Part shown: in pieces, positions 1 through 8,005 of the stretch | Layout of the letters: every line of letters begins with the position of its first letter | Numbering within the stretch: the stretch's first letter is position 1 | NCBI RefSeq assembly: GCF_017654315.1 | Contig: NZ_CP072203.1 | Span: 186,001-250,000, forward strand | Length of the DNA: 64,000 nucleotides | Source: Gordonia polyisoprenivorans | GTDB taxonomy: Bacteria; Actinomycetota; Actinomycetes; Mycobacteriales; Mycobacteriaceae | Direction: 5' to 3' | Translations under genes and position numbers: made by a program | Notes under the pieces: model-generated | What the model saw: only the letters and a program-made list of their open reading frames with translations | Databases searched by the model: none | What the model was told of the DNA's origin: nothing

Positions 1-2
1 TG

Positions 3-899
3 AATCTCTCGCGCGATCAACTCGACCGGGTGGGCGAGATCAACATGATCGAACGCGCCCTGCGCGCCGGCGTCGGCCGCCACCCCGACACGATCGTCGT
101 CGCCAACTGCGACGACGTCCTGGTCACCTCCGCTGCCTTCGATGCGCCGAAGGTGGTGTGGGTGGCGGCCGGGTCGAGCTGGGTCGGGGATTCGGTGAGC
201 TGTCCGCGCACCGGCGAACCCATCGCGCGTGCGACCGCCGACTCCGGCAGCGGACCGTCGATACCACCCGGCGGTATCGACTGGTATTCGACCGGTGACG
301 AGAACTTCCGGCGCCCCAGCCCGGACTGGTGGGTCGACGACGACAACATCTACGGCCCCGATGGCTTCGTCGCGCCGATGGCTCTCGCCGTGCCGGGCCG
401 CGCCAACCGCGGCAATGCTGCGCAGGCCGTGGCCGCGGCCGTCGCGATGGGCGCCGACCCGGCCAAGGCGGTGGCGGCGGTGCAGACCGTCGGCGAGGTT
501 GCCGGACGCTACGGCATCCATCAGGTCGGCAACCACTCGGTGCGCACACTGCTGGCCAAGAATCCGGCCGGCTGGCAGGAAGCGTTGTCGATGATCGACC
601 ACGATGCCGACGGACTGGTCATCGCCGTTAACGGGCAGGTCCCCGACGGTGAGGATCTCTCCTGGCTGTGGGACGTGCGGTTCGAGGCGTTCGAGACGAT
701 GGCGGTGGTCGCCGCAGGCGAACGCGCCGCCGACCTGTCGGTGCGGTTGCTCTACGCGGGCGCCGAACACACCACCATCCCCGACCCGATGAAGGCCATC
801 GCATCATGTCCGCCGGGACGCGTCGAGGTCCTGGCGAACTACACCGCCTTCCGCGATCTCGGCACCGCGATGGAACGCGTACGGGAGGAACGCAAATGA
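3..899 (+). CDS. murT: Lipid II isoglutaminyl synthase, MurT subunit (5' end missing)
   Basis: This is the C-terminal part of MurT, the Mur-ligase-like subunit that with GatD amidates the D-Glu of lipid II to D-isoglutamine in the cytoplasm. The frame is open at the window edge, so the start lies upstream; the ATG and GTG codons near position 30 are internal. About 298 of the usual 410-430 residues are visible, covering the central-domain end and the C-terminal DUF1727 region. S. aureus MurT carries a four-cysteine ribbon in this region, but here only one cysteine of the type SCPRTGEP remains. The stop overlaps the gatD start by 4 bp (ATGA), typical of this two-gene operon. In M. tuberculosis the equivalent pair is Rv3712-Rv3713. 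Confidence 0.93.
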   Translation, partial: NLSRDQLDRVGEINMIERALRAGVGRHPDTIVVANCDDVLVTSAAFDAPKVVWVAAGSSWVGDSVSCPRTGEPIARATADSGSGPSIPPGGIDWYSTGDENFRRPSPDWWVDDDNIYGPDGFVAPMALAVPGRANRGNAAQAVAAAVAMGADPAKAVAAVQTVGEVAGRYGIHQVGNHSVRTLLAKNPAGWQEALSMIDHDADGLVIAVNGQVPDGEDLSWLWDVRFEAFETMAVVAAGERAADLSVRLLYAGAEHTTIPDPMKAIASCPPGRVEVLANYTAFRDLGTAMERVREERK

Positions 900-1615
900 G
901 CGACTCGACGCTGCGTATAGGGCTGGTGCTCCCCGACGTGATGGGCACCTACGGTGACGGCGGGAACGCCCTGGTGCTGCGGCAGCGGGCCCGGATGCGG
1001 GGCATCGACGCCGAGATCATCTCGATCACCCTCGACGACGAGGTCCCCGACTCACTCGACGTCTACACCCTCGGTGGCGCCGAGGATTACGCGCAGCGGC
1101 TGGCCACCCGGCACCTCACCCGCTATCCGGGGCTGCAGCGTGCGGCGGCCGCGGGCCGTCCGGTGCTGGCGATCTGCGCGGCCATCCAGGTCCTCGGCCA
1201 CTGGTACGAGACGTCGGCGGGCGAACGCGTGGACGGCATCTCGCTGTTCAACCTCACCACCGCACCGCAACAGACCCGCAGCATCGGCGAGCTCGTCACC
1301 GACCCGGTGCTGCCCGGACTCACCCAGCCGTTGTCGGGATTCGAAAACCATAGGGGCGGAAGTACTCTCGGGGACGATGCCACCCCGCTCGGGCGGGTGC
1401 GTCACGGCGTCGGCAACGGCGTGGGCGACGGCACCGAGGGTGTGGTCGCCGGCTCGGTGATCGGCACCTACCTGCACGGCCCGGCGCTGGCCCGCAACCC
1501 GGAGCTAGCCGATTTTCTCCTCGCCCGGGCGATCGGGACCGATTCGCTTGCGCCGCTGGACCTCCCAGAGGTTGACCGGCTGCGCTCCGAGCGACTCGCC
1601 GCCGCCCGACGCTGA
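896..1615 (+). CDS. gatD: Lipid II isoglutaminyl synthase, glutamine amidotransferase subunit GatD
   Basis: GatD is the class I glutaminase that supplies ammonia to MurT for amidation of peptidoglycan precursors. The 239-residue product is normal family length and has the GATase fold with catalytic Cys94 in LAICAAIQVLG and His194 in GTYLHGP. The early motif PDVMGTYGDGGN is characteristic of the CobQ/GatD-like group, which explains older cobyric-acid-synthase annotations. The ATG start overlaps the murT stop, so translation is coupled. Its 3' end overlaps a small gene on the opposite strand by about 110 bp. Confidence 0.93.
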   Translation: MSDSTLRIGLVLPDVMGTYGDGGNALVLRQRARMRGIDAEIISITLDDEVPDSLDVYTLGGAEDYAQRLATRHLTRYPGLQRAAAAGRPVLAICAAIQVLGHWYETSAGERVDGISLFNLTTAPQQTRSIGELVTDPVLPGLTQPLSGFENHRGGSTLGDDATPLGRVRHGVGNGVGDGTEGVVAGSVIGTYLHGPALARNPELADFLLARAIGTDSLAPLDLPEVDRLRSERLAAARR

Positions 1616-1777
1616 GCCGTCGGCCGCACCCGGCCCGCCCCGATGCCAGAAGCGGGACCGGCGGTACCGCGAGCAGCCCGACGCCCCGCACAGGGCACAG
1701 TCGGTGCCCGCACGCAGATGGGCGTGCGCCGACCGCGGATGGCCGCACCGGCACACCTGATCACCACGCTGGGACAT
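1505..1777 (-). CDS. Small putative zinc-binding protein (CxCGH...CxxCG)
   Basis: This is a 90-residue reading frame whose first 40 residues carry a clear metal-ligand pattern: CRCGHPRSAHAHLR followed by DCALCGASGC. Short actinobacterial proteins with this Cys/His arrangement are common, but I know of no assigned function. The ATG at 1777 gives the motif at the extreme N-terminus. The remaining C-terminal half is low-complexity and lies antisense to the end of gatD, so the true stop or extent is less certain than the motif. It runs tail-to-tail with gatD and diverges from the GNAT gene 67 bp away. Confidence 0.55.
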   Translation of the reverse strand: MSQRGDQVCRCGHPRSAHAHLRAGTDCALCGASGCSRYRRSRFWHRGGPGAADGSASGGGESLGAQPVNLWEVQRRKRIGPDRPGEEKIG

Positions 1778-1844
1778 GGCCTCACCTTACGCCGCACGAC
1801 GACGTCGGCTGTCGGGAATCCGCAGCCCGACGTACTGTGTCGCC

Positions 1845-2294
1845 ATGACCACGATCTCGCCCTGCAGCGCCGACGATCACGACGACTGGCTGCCGCTCTG
1901 GGACGGTTATCTGCGCTTCTACGAGACCGACCTCGATCCCGAGATCACCGCAATCACGTTCCGGCGCATCGTCTCCGGTGACGGTATCCACGGTGCGATC
2001 GCACGCAACGACCAGCGGCGCGCCATCGGTCTGGTCCACTGGCTCGCCCATCCGTCGACCTGGAGCCGCACCGGCTACTGCTATCTCGAGGATCTGTTCG
2101 TCGCCCCCGACAGTCGCGGGTCCGGCGTCGGGCGTGCCCTGATCGACCACGTCTGCGAGGCGGCACGCGACGCCGGACTCACCAAGGTCTACTGGCTGAC
2201 CCAACAGCAGAATGCCACTGCGCGAAGACTTTACGACGCCGTCGCCACCGACACCGGATTCGTGCACTACGAGATCGATCTCGACACCCACTGA
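1845..2294 (+). CDS. GNAT family N-acetyltransferase
   Basis: This is a 149-residue GCN5-related acetyltransferase that transfers an acetyl group from acetyl-CoA to an unknown amine. The acetyl-CoA-binding motif A is seen as LEDLFVAPDSRGSGVGRAL, with the R-G-x-G-x-G/A type loop, followed by the motif B region ending in ARRLYDAVATDTGF. I start at ATG 1845 (MTTISPCSADD) because translation from the upstream in-frame ATG at 1776 adds an Arg-rich stretch unlike the family. It ends 40 bp from the convergent udgB gene. The substrate cannot be read from the sequence. Confidence 0.85.
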   Translation: MTTISPCSADDHDDWLPLWDGYLRFYETDLDPEITAITFRRIVSGDGIHGAIARNDQRRAIGLVHWLAHPSTWSRTGYCYLEDLFVAPDSRGSGVGRALIDHVCEAARDAGLTKVYWLTQQQNATARRLYDAVATDTGFVHYEIDLDTH

Positions 2295-2334
2295 TCGACA
2301 GCCCACGTGATCGACGGCTCAGCCGACGGCCGGC

Positions 2335-3078
2335 TCACCCGAGAGTGCGGTCGCGCGCGGGTAATCCGGCGTGCCGGGCGGCCTCGACGATCACCGCCCG
2401 CAGCATCGCCGGGGTGAGCCGCCCGGTGAAGGTGTTGTGCTGGCTGACGTGATAGCTGGCGAAGACCGTCAGCTCGGCGCCGTCGTCACGTCGGATGACC
2501 GTACGCGCGCCGTGACCGAATTTCGGTCGGGGACGGTCGATCTGCCAGCCGAGTTCCTCGAACGTCCGCAAACCCACCTGCCATCCGAAGCCGCCGAGCA
2601 CCATCACCGAGCGCACCGTGGGCGCCAGGAGGTCCAGCTCGGCGCGTAACCAGTGGGCGCACCGGTCGCGCTCGGTGGTGGTCGGCTTGTTCTGCGGCGG
2701 AGCGCAATGCACCGGGGCAGTCATGCGCACCCCGAACAACTCCATCCCGTCATCGGCGGAGACGACGGTCGGTTGCGAGGCGAGTCCGATGTCGTAGAGC
2801 GCGCGGAACAGCACGTCACCACTCTGGTCGCCGGTGAACATGCGGCCGGTGCGATTGGCGCCGTGCGCGGCCGGCGCGAGCCCGAGGATGAGCATGCGGG
2901 AGTCGACGGGCCCGAACCCCGGGACGGGCCGTCCCCAATAGTCCCAGTCGGCGAAGGCGGCACGTTTCTCCCGCGCCACCTTCTCGCGCCACGCCACCAG
3001 ACGAGGGCAGGCGCGGCAGTCGATCAGCGCGGCATCGAGATCGGCGAGATCACGGTATCGGGATCGTCGTCGGGCCAT
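2335..3078 (-). CDS. udgB: Type-5 uracil-DNA glycosylase (UdgB)
   Basis: This is a family-5 uracil-DNA glycosylase, which removes uracil and other deaminated bases to start base-excision repair. The 247-residue protein has four cysteines (21, 24, 125, 140) placed as in [4Fe-4S] UDGs and the family-5 signature GLAPAAHGANRTGRMFTGD at about residues 66-84. The C-terminal motif SYHVSQHNTFTGRLT is the second active-site segment. It corresponds to M. tuberculosis Rv1259. It is the last gene of a leftward run with recR and a P-loop kinase, with 21 bp separating it from the kinase, which suits a repair-linked operon. Confidence 0.92.
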   Translation of the reverse strand: MARRRSRYRDLADLDAALIDCRACPRLVAWREKVAREKRAAFADWDYWGRPVPGFGPVDSRMLILGLAPAAHGANRTGRMFTGDQSGDVLFRALYDIGLASQPTVVSADDGMELFGVRMTAPVHCAPPQNKPTTTERDRCAHWLRAELDLLAPTVRSVMVLGGFGWQVGLRTFEELGWQIDRPRPKFGHGARTVIRRDDGAELTVFASYHVSQHNTFTGRLTPAMLRAVIVEAARHAGLPARDRTLG

Positions 3079-3099
3079 GCGGTGCTCACCGAGCCGAGC

Positions 3100-3663
3100 T
3101 CAGTCGAGGACCTTGCATCGTTCGCGGGTGCGATCGACGGCAAACCAGCCGCGCTCGAACTGCTGCCATCGTTGCAGCAGGGGGCGCGAGGATTCACCGT
3201 CGCGGGCGACGGCGCGTTCGAGCCGCGCGTCGGCGTCACCGCCGTCGAGCCACAGCGCGTGGCTGAGCCGGTCGGCGATACGACGCCGCGCCGACGACAC
3301 CCCCTCGATCACCAGTAGCGGCTCCCACCGCACCCACACCCGGCCACCGAGCTGCGGCACACCGTCGACCCACTCCCGTGGCCGATAGCGGTAATCGTGC
3401 CGACGCACAAAGGCATGCAGCACATCGGTTTCCAGCTCCGGCCACCACGCGACCGGGTTGTCCCACGTGGCGAAGTCGTCGGTGCGGACGAGTACCACCC
3501 CGGTGCCGCGGGCCCGTAAGCGGGCGACGAGGGCGTCGGCGACGGTCGACTTGCCCGCGCCGGACGGGCCGTCGATGGCGACGATCCCGGAGATCATCTC
3601 CGCGGCAAGGTCGTCGAGCCGGGCGTCGAGATCGGTGGACAGGGTGGGCGCCGTCATCGTCAT
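3100..3663 (-). CDS. Uridine-kinase-like P-loop kinase
   Basis: This is a 187-residue P-loop phosphotransferase of the uridine kinase/nucleotide kinase-like type. A canonical Walker A is seen as GPSGAGKST near residues 32-40, then [11 protein letters not shown] (an Asp pair as in uridine kinase substrate binding), an R-Y-R-P-R segment and [12 protein letters not shown] (Walker B-like). The substrate is not identifiable. The ATG at 3663 overlaps the recR stop by 4 bp; a second ATG two codons in (3657) is also possible. It lies between recR and udgB in an apparent operon, so a nucleotide-salvage or repair role is plausible but inferred. Confidence 0.8.
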   Translation of the reverse strand: MTMTAPTLSTDLDARLDDLAAEMISGIVAIDGPSGAGKSTVADALVARLRARGTGVVLVRTDDFATWDNPVAWWPELETDVLHAFVRRHDYRYRPREWVDGVPQLGGRVWVRWEPLLVIEGVSSARRRIADRLSHALWLDGGDADARLERAVARDGESSRPLLQRWQQFERGWFAVDRTRERCKVLD

Positions 3664-4271
3664 GCCAAGATGCGGCGGCCCGACAGCGCACGGCCGAGGG
3701 TGAGTTCGTCGGCGAACTCCAGGTCGCCGCCCATCGGCAGCCCCGACGCCAGACGCGTCACCGACAGCCCCGGGAAGTCCTTGAGCATCCGCAGCAGGTA
3801 CGTCGCGGTGGCCTCGCCCTCGGTGTTGGGGTCGGTGGCCACGATGATCTCGGTGACCTCGGTGCCGTCGTCGGTGGTGGCCAGCCGTCGCAGCAACTCG
3901 CGGATACGCAACTGGTCGGGGCCGATCCCCGACAGCGGGTCGAGCGCGCCGCCGAGCACGTGGTAGCGGCCGTGGAACTCCTTGGTGCGCTCGATCGCGT
4001 GGACGTCTTTGGGCTCCTCGACGACGCAGATCTTGGTCGCGTCACGTCGGGCATCCGAGCAGATCCGGCAGAGATTGTTGGCCGAGACGTTGCCGCACTC
4101 GGCGCAGAAGGTGACGTTGTCGCGGACCTGGATGAGGGCCGCGACAAGTCGATCGATCTCCTTCTTCTCGCCGGCCAGCAGCGCGAACGCGATGCGCTGG
4201 GCACCCTTCGGGCCGAGCCCGGGTTGTTTGGCGAGCTCGTCGATCAGATCCTGGATGGGGCCCTCGTACAT
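3660..4271 (-). CDS. recR: Recombination protein RecR
   Basis: RecR acts with RecO (and RecF) to load RecA on gapped DNA for recombinational repair. At 203 residues it is full length. It has the N-terminal helix-hairpin-helix ([17 protein letters not shown]), a four-cysteine zinc finger at Cys56, 59, 68 and 71, and a Toprim domain with VVEEPKDV and [12 protein letters not shown], then the conserved [19 protein letters not shown]. It is 14 bp downstream of ybaB, the usual neighbour, and overlaps the following kinase gene. Confidence 0.97.
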   Translation of the reverse strand: MYEGPIQDLIDELAKQPGLGPKGAQRIAFALLAGEKKEIDRLVAALIQVRDNVTFCAECGNVSANNLCRICSDARRDATKICVVEEPKDVHAIERTKEFHGRYHVLGGALDPLSGIGPDQLRIRELLRRLATTDDGTEVTEIIVATDPNTEGEATATYLLRMLKDFPGLSVTRLASGLPMGGDLEFADELTLGRALSGRRILA

Positions 4272-4285
4272 CGGTGCGTCGTACC

Positions 4286-4654
4286 TCAGCCCAGGCCGGG
4301 TAGTCCGCCGCCGAGGCCTCCGGCGAGCGGTCCCATCTTCTCGCCGGCGAGTTCCTCGCGCTTGTTCGAGAGGTCGGCGAGTGCGCCGAGCAGCAGATCC
4401 TGCAGGGTCTCGACGTCGTCGGGGTCGACGACCTTGGGGTCGATGGTGACCGCGGTGATCTCACCGGTCCCGTTGCCGGTCACGGTCACCAGACCGTTGC
4501 CCGCGGTGCCGGTGACCTCGGTCGCCGCGATCTCGTTCTGTGCTTCGAGCAGCTTGGCCTGCATCTGCTGGGCCTGCTGCAGCAACCCGGCCATCGGGTT
4601 GTCGCCGCCGGCTCCGCCGCCGAAGAGTGCGCTGGGATCGAAAGGTTGATTCAC
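4286..4654 (-). CDS. YbaB/EbfC family nucleoid-associated protein
   Basis: This is a small DNA-binding protein of the YbaB/EbfC family, 122 residues, found next to recR in most bacteria. Family features are the long helix [19 protein letters not shown], the strand-rich core ([18 protein letters not shown]) and the D/E-rich [17 protein letters not shown] segment. I choose a GTG start at 4654 ([14 protein letters not shown]) because translation further upstream is Ser/Pro/Arg-rich noise. It corresponds to M. tuberculosis Rv3716c. A Gly-rich tail closes the protein. Confidence 0.92.
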   Translation of the reverse strand: MNQPFDPSALFGGGAGGDNPMAGLLQQAQQMQAKLLEAQNEIAATEVTGTAGNGLVTVTGNGTGEITAVTIDPKVVDPDDVETLQDLLLGALADLSNKREELAGEKMGPLAGGLGGGLPGLG

Positions 4655-4709
4655 GGGCCCCAGGGTAGTCGGCGGTGCCGACGGGGCGCGCGTGCCGGGC
4701 CGGACCGGA

Positions 4710-5045
4710 TCAGCGCAACAGGCGCTCGACGTGGGCCGCGATGTCGTCGACGGTGTCGTCGCCGACCGGGGTGATCTCGAAGGACAGCTCCTCGTCGCCG
4801 AAGAGCCGGCTCGCGCGAGGGGTGAGGGCGAACTCGAGGCGATTGTGCTCGACGCGACGCCATTGCCGGATCGCATCGTAGATCGGGGCGCTGGCACCGG
4901 TGGAGATGCAGTACCGGTCGGCCGCACGGTCTCCGCCGACGAGTTCGCGTTGGATCTGAAAGCACGCCATCGATTCGTCGTCGATGAACACCACGGCCTC
5001 GCAACCCAGGTCGGGGTGGCGTTCGTAGGAGGCGAGGATGGTCAC
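4710..5045 (-). CDS. Conserved hypothetical protein resembling Imm10 immunity proteins
   Basis: This is a 111-residue protein with a GTG start. Its pattern resembles the Imm10 family: a central FQIQRE segment, an RYCIST strand, the motif [19 protein letters not shown] and a short C-terminal helix. That is recall of the family pattern without a profile search, so it is tentative. It sits between a pseudouridine synthase and ybaB with gaps of 29 and 55 bp, in a conserved housekeeping operon. That context does not suggest a toxin-immunity function, and no toxin gene is adjacent. Confidence 0.6.
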   Translation of the reverse strand: MTILASYERHPDLGCEAVVFIDDESMACFQIQRELVGGDRAADRYCISTGASAPIYDAIRQWRRVEHNRLEFALTPRASRLFGDEELSFEITPVGDDTVDDIAAHVERLLR

Positions 5046-5074
5046 GGGGACAGCGTAACCAGTTCCCGCGGTGG

Positions 5075-6028
5075 TCAGTGGTGACCGTCGCTGAGGGTGT
5101 GCCGGGTGTCGAATCGACGGTGCTGCCCGGTCAACGGATCGACGAACGACAGGCTGTGCGCGACGAGTCGCAGTGGCTCGGAGAAGTCCCCGTGCTCGGG
5201 GCGCCCGGCCACGTCGGGCCGGACCTCGGGGTAGAGCGGGTCGCCGACGATCGGCACGTCGAGCAGCGCCATGTGCAGGCGCAGTTGATGGGTGCGGCCG
5301 GTATGCGGGACCAGCCGATATACCGACCCGCTCGCGGTCTGCTCGATCTCGGTGATCTCACTGATCGCGTTCACCGGGCCGTCGACGACGCGTGCCCGCA
5401 GGTCACCGGCAGTTTTCTCGATCCGATTGCGGACCACCCGCGTGTCGGCGACCCCCGCTGCCGGGGCGAGCGCCCGATACTCCTTTTCCGCCCTGCGCTG
5501 CGCGAACAGATTCTGGTAGGCCGAACGCACCTCGGGTCGCAGCGTGAACAGCAGCACCCCTGCGGTGAGGCGGTCGAGCCGATGCGCGGGGGCGACGAGG
5601 TCGGTGCCGAGCGCGCGGCGCAACCGCACCAGCGCGGTCTGGGTGACGTGCTGTCCGCGCGGCATCGTCGCGAGGAAGTGCGGTTTGTCGACGACGACGA
5701 TGTTCTCGTCGCGGTACAGGATCGGCAGATCGAAGGGAATCGTGATCTCGTCGGGCAGGTCGCGGTAGAGGTAGACCGACGTGTTGACACACGCGGGCTG
5801 CTCGAGCGTCAGCGGCCGACCGTCGGCGTCGACGATCTCTCCCCGCTGCGCGCGATCGGCGAGGTCGGCGTCGGTCAGCTCCTGCAACGACGGCGTGGCC
5901 CGCAGACACTCCCCGACGGTCGACTCCGGCCCCGACCGCAACACGACCCGGGTGGCGTCGACACCGTCGCGCGGCGGCAGCGGTGACGGCCGTGCGCGAC
6001 CGCGCTGTTTCCCGGTCCGGCGACCCAC
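5075..6028 (-). CDS. RluA-family pseudouridine synthase
   Basis: This is a 317-residue pseudouridine synthase of the RluA/RsuA-fold superfamily, converting specific uridines in rRNA or tRNA to pseudouridine. The catalytic motif HRLDRLTAGVLLF carries the nucleophilic Asp; other motifs are DKPHFLATMP, the P-H-T-G-R-T-H-Q-L-R-L-H segment and GDPLYPE. The N-terminal 80 residues hold no clear S4 signature. The start is GTG at 6028, 9 bp after the upstream SRPBCC gene. The target RNA site cannot be told from the sequence. Confidence 0.9.
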   Translation of the reverse strand: MGRRTGKQRGRARPSPLPPRDGVDATRVVLRSGPESTVGECLRATPSLQELTDADLADRAQRGEIVDADGRPLTLEQPACVNTSVYLYRDLPDEITIPFDLPILYRDENIVVVDKPHFLATMPRGQHVTQTALVRLRRALGTDLVAPAHRLDRLTAGVLLFTLRPEVRSAYQNLFAQRRAEKEYRALAPAAGVADTRVVRNRIEKTAGDLRARVVDGPVNAISEITEIEQTASGSVYRLVPHTGRTHQLRLHMALLDVPIVGDPLYPEVRPDVAGRPEHGDFSEPLRLVAHSLSFVDPLTGQHRRFDTRHTLSDGHH

Positions 6029-6037
6029 CGCGGTGGG

Positions 6038-6514
6038 CTACTTCTCCAGCCGCGTCTTGAGATTCGCGAGCAGGGCGGCCTGGATGCGGGCGAGTCCCTT
6101 GGGCGCGAAGGTCTTCTCGAAGAAGCCGCCGATGCCGCTGGCGTTGCTGTTCCAGGTGGTCGTGGTGGTGACCTTGCTGCCCGAGCCGGACGGCGAGACC
6201 TGATAAGTGGTCACCATCGACGAGTTCTCGTCTTTCTCGGTGATCGTGGCTGCGGCGTTCGGCCCGCTCGCTGCGCTCCCGGCGCCGGGTGTCACGGAGA
6301 CGGTGGCCTTGACGTCACGCTGACGCTTGGAGGTCGCCTGCAGAATCCAGTGCACGACGGTGCCGTCGCCGTTGCCACCGCTGATCACCTGGTAGTCGCG
6401 GTACTGCTCGGGCAGGATCGCCGGGCGGGTGTCGGCGTAGTCGGCGAGCGCGCCGATCACGGCATCCGGGGACGCGGCCACCTCTGTCGTTTGACTGGCG
6501 GAAATCTGACCCAC
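6038..6514 (-). CDS. SRPBCC (START-like) family protein
   Basis: This is a 158-residue protein of the polyketide-cyclase/START-like SRPBCC fold, which encloses hydrophobic ligands. The N-terminal strand-helix SASQTTEVAASPDAVIGALADY and the C-terminal long helix (GIGGFFEKTFAPKGLARIQ) fit the fold. I place the start at GTG 6514 because AAGGAG lies 9 nt upstream; longer in-frame translations upstream are antisense noise. It matches M. tuberculosis Rv3718c, also next to an FAD-oxidase/methyltransferase pair. It diverges from that pair across 63 bp, which probably holds both promoters. The ligand is unknown. Confidence 0.85.
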   Translation of the reverse strand: MGQISASQTTEVAASPDAVIGALADYADTRPAILPEQYRDYQVISGGNGDGTVVHWILQATSKRQRDVKATVSVTPGAGSAASGPNAAATITEKDENSSMVTTYQVSPSGSGSKVTTTTTWNSNASGIGGFFEKTFAPKGLARIQAALLANLKTRLEK

Positions 6515-6577
6515 TGACCCAACTCCTTCACGATGTGCTGATTGGCGGGCGTGCTGCTCACGTCCTAGGCTAGCCAA

Positions 6578-8005
6578 GTGAGCTCGGCACAGATGGAGAT
6601 GGGGGCAGCGGCATTCGACGAGGGTGTGGCCACCCTCCTGGCCAGCTACCGCGCCATCGGGCCGCAGGCCACGGTCCGTCTGGCGAAGAAGACCTCCAAC
6701 CTCTTCCGGGCCCGGGCCAAGAACCCGCACCCCGGCCTCGACGTCTCCGGCCTCGACCGGGTGATCTCGGTCGACGCAGCCGCCAGGACCGCAGATGTCG
6801 CGGGGATGTGTACCTACGAGAACCTCGTCGCCGCGACGCTGCCGTACGGGCTGGCTCCCAAGGTCGTTCCGCAGCTCAAGACGATCACCCTCGGCGGCGC
6901 CGTGACCGGCCTGGGTATCGAGAGCACCTCGTTCCGCAACGGTCTGCCCCACGAGTCGGTCCTCGAGATCGACATCCTCACCGGCGACGGCGAGATCATC
7001 ACCGCGACCCCGACCAACGACTATGCGGATCTGTTCTACGGATTCCCCAATTCGTATGGGACGCTCGGCTATTCGGTGCGGCTGCGAATCGAGTTGGAAG
7101 AGGTCGCCCCGTACGTCGCGCTGCGGCATGTGCGGTTCACCGATCTGTCGGAGTTGCAGGCGACGATGGATGCGATCGTCACCGACAGGTCCTACGACGG
7201 CGAGCCGGTCGACTATCTCGACGGAACCGTGTTCAGCGTCGACGAGGCCTATCTGACGCTGGGGCGGCAGACCGATGAAGCCGGACCGGTCAGCGATTAC
7301 ACCGGGATGGACATCTATTACCGGTCCATTCAGCACGATTCGACGCGCACACCCCAGCGTGATCGGTTGACCATCCACGACTATCTGTGGCGGTGGGACA
7401 CCGACTGGTTCTGGTGTTCACGGGCGTTCGGCGCGCAGGAGCCCCGCATCCGCCGCCTGTGGCCGAAACGTTTGCTGCGCAGCAGTTTCTATTGGAAGCT
7501 GATCGGCTACGACCAGCGCTTCGACATCGCCGATCGCCTCAACAAGCGCAAGGGCCTACCTGCCAACGAGCGTGTCGTGCAGGACATCGAGGTGCCGATC
7601 GAGCACACCACCGACTATCTCGACTGGTTCTTGACCAGCGTGCCGATCGAGCCGATCTGGTTGTGCCCGTTGCGCCTTCGTGAAAAGGTCGGCGGCAGCG
7701 CACCCGATGCGAACCCGCTGCGCCCCTGGCCGCTGTACCCGCTGCAACCCGACCGCACCTATGTCAACGTCGGGTTCTGGTCGGCGGTTCCGGTGACGCC
7801 CGGCGATCCGGGGCACACCAACAAATTGATCGAACGCAAGGTGGCCGAGCTCGATGGCCACAAGTCTCTGTATTCGGAATCCTTCTACAGCCCTGAGGAA
7901 TTCGATGAACTCTACGGAGGCGAGCACTACCGACTGCTCAAGAAGCGGTACGACCCACGTGGCCGACTGCTCGATCTCTATGCGAAAGCGGTGAAACGGC
8001 AATGA
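6578..8005 (+). CDS. FAD-binding oxidoreductase (Rv3719-like), partner of lipid methyltransferase
   Basis: This is a 475-residue flavoprotein of the VAO/PCMH family. The FAD domain is visible as DRVISVDAAARTADVAGMCTYENLV, then the GGAVTGLGIESTSFRNGLPH loop and GFPNSYGTLGYSVRLRIE. It shows no obvious secretion signal. It overlaps the downstream methyltransferase gene by 4 bp, as in the Rv3719-Rv3720 pair. Related pairs (TmsA/TmsB, also called BfaA/BfaB) make 10-methyl branched fatty acids: the methyltransferase makes a methylene intermediate and the flavoprotein reduces it. Whether this pair does so is inference. Start taken at GTG 6578; ATG 6593 is an alternative. Confidence 0.85.
   Translation: MSSAQMEMGAAAFDEGVATLLASYRAIGPQATVRLAKKTSNLFRARAKNPHPGLDVSGLDRVISVDAAARTADVAGMCTYENLVAATLPYGLAPKVVPQLKTITLGGAVTGLGIESTSFRNGLPHESVLEIDILTGDGEIITATPTNDYADLFYGFPNSYGTLGYSVRLRIELEEVAPYVALRHVRFTDLSELQATMDAIVTDRSYDGEPVDYLDGTVFSVDEAYLTLGRQTDEAGPVSDYTGMDIYYRSIQHDSTRTPQRDRLTIHDYLWRWDTDWFWCSRAFGAQEPRIRRLWPKRLLRSSFYWKLIGYDQRFDIADRLNKRKGLPANERVVQDIEVPIEHTTDYLDWFLTSVPIEPIWLCPLRLREKVGGSAPDANPLRPWPLYPLQPDRTYVNVGFWSAVPVTPGDPGHTNKLIERKVAELDGHKSLYSESFYSPEEFDELYGGEHYRLLKKRYDPRGRLLDLYAKAVKRQ

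Noticed and set aside
3378..4649. 423-codon plus-strand frame
   Set aside because: It covers kinase, recR and ybaB antisense; the composition is Arg/Gly/Val-rich noise and the minus-strand genes are certain.
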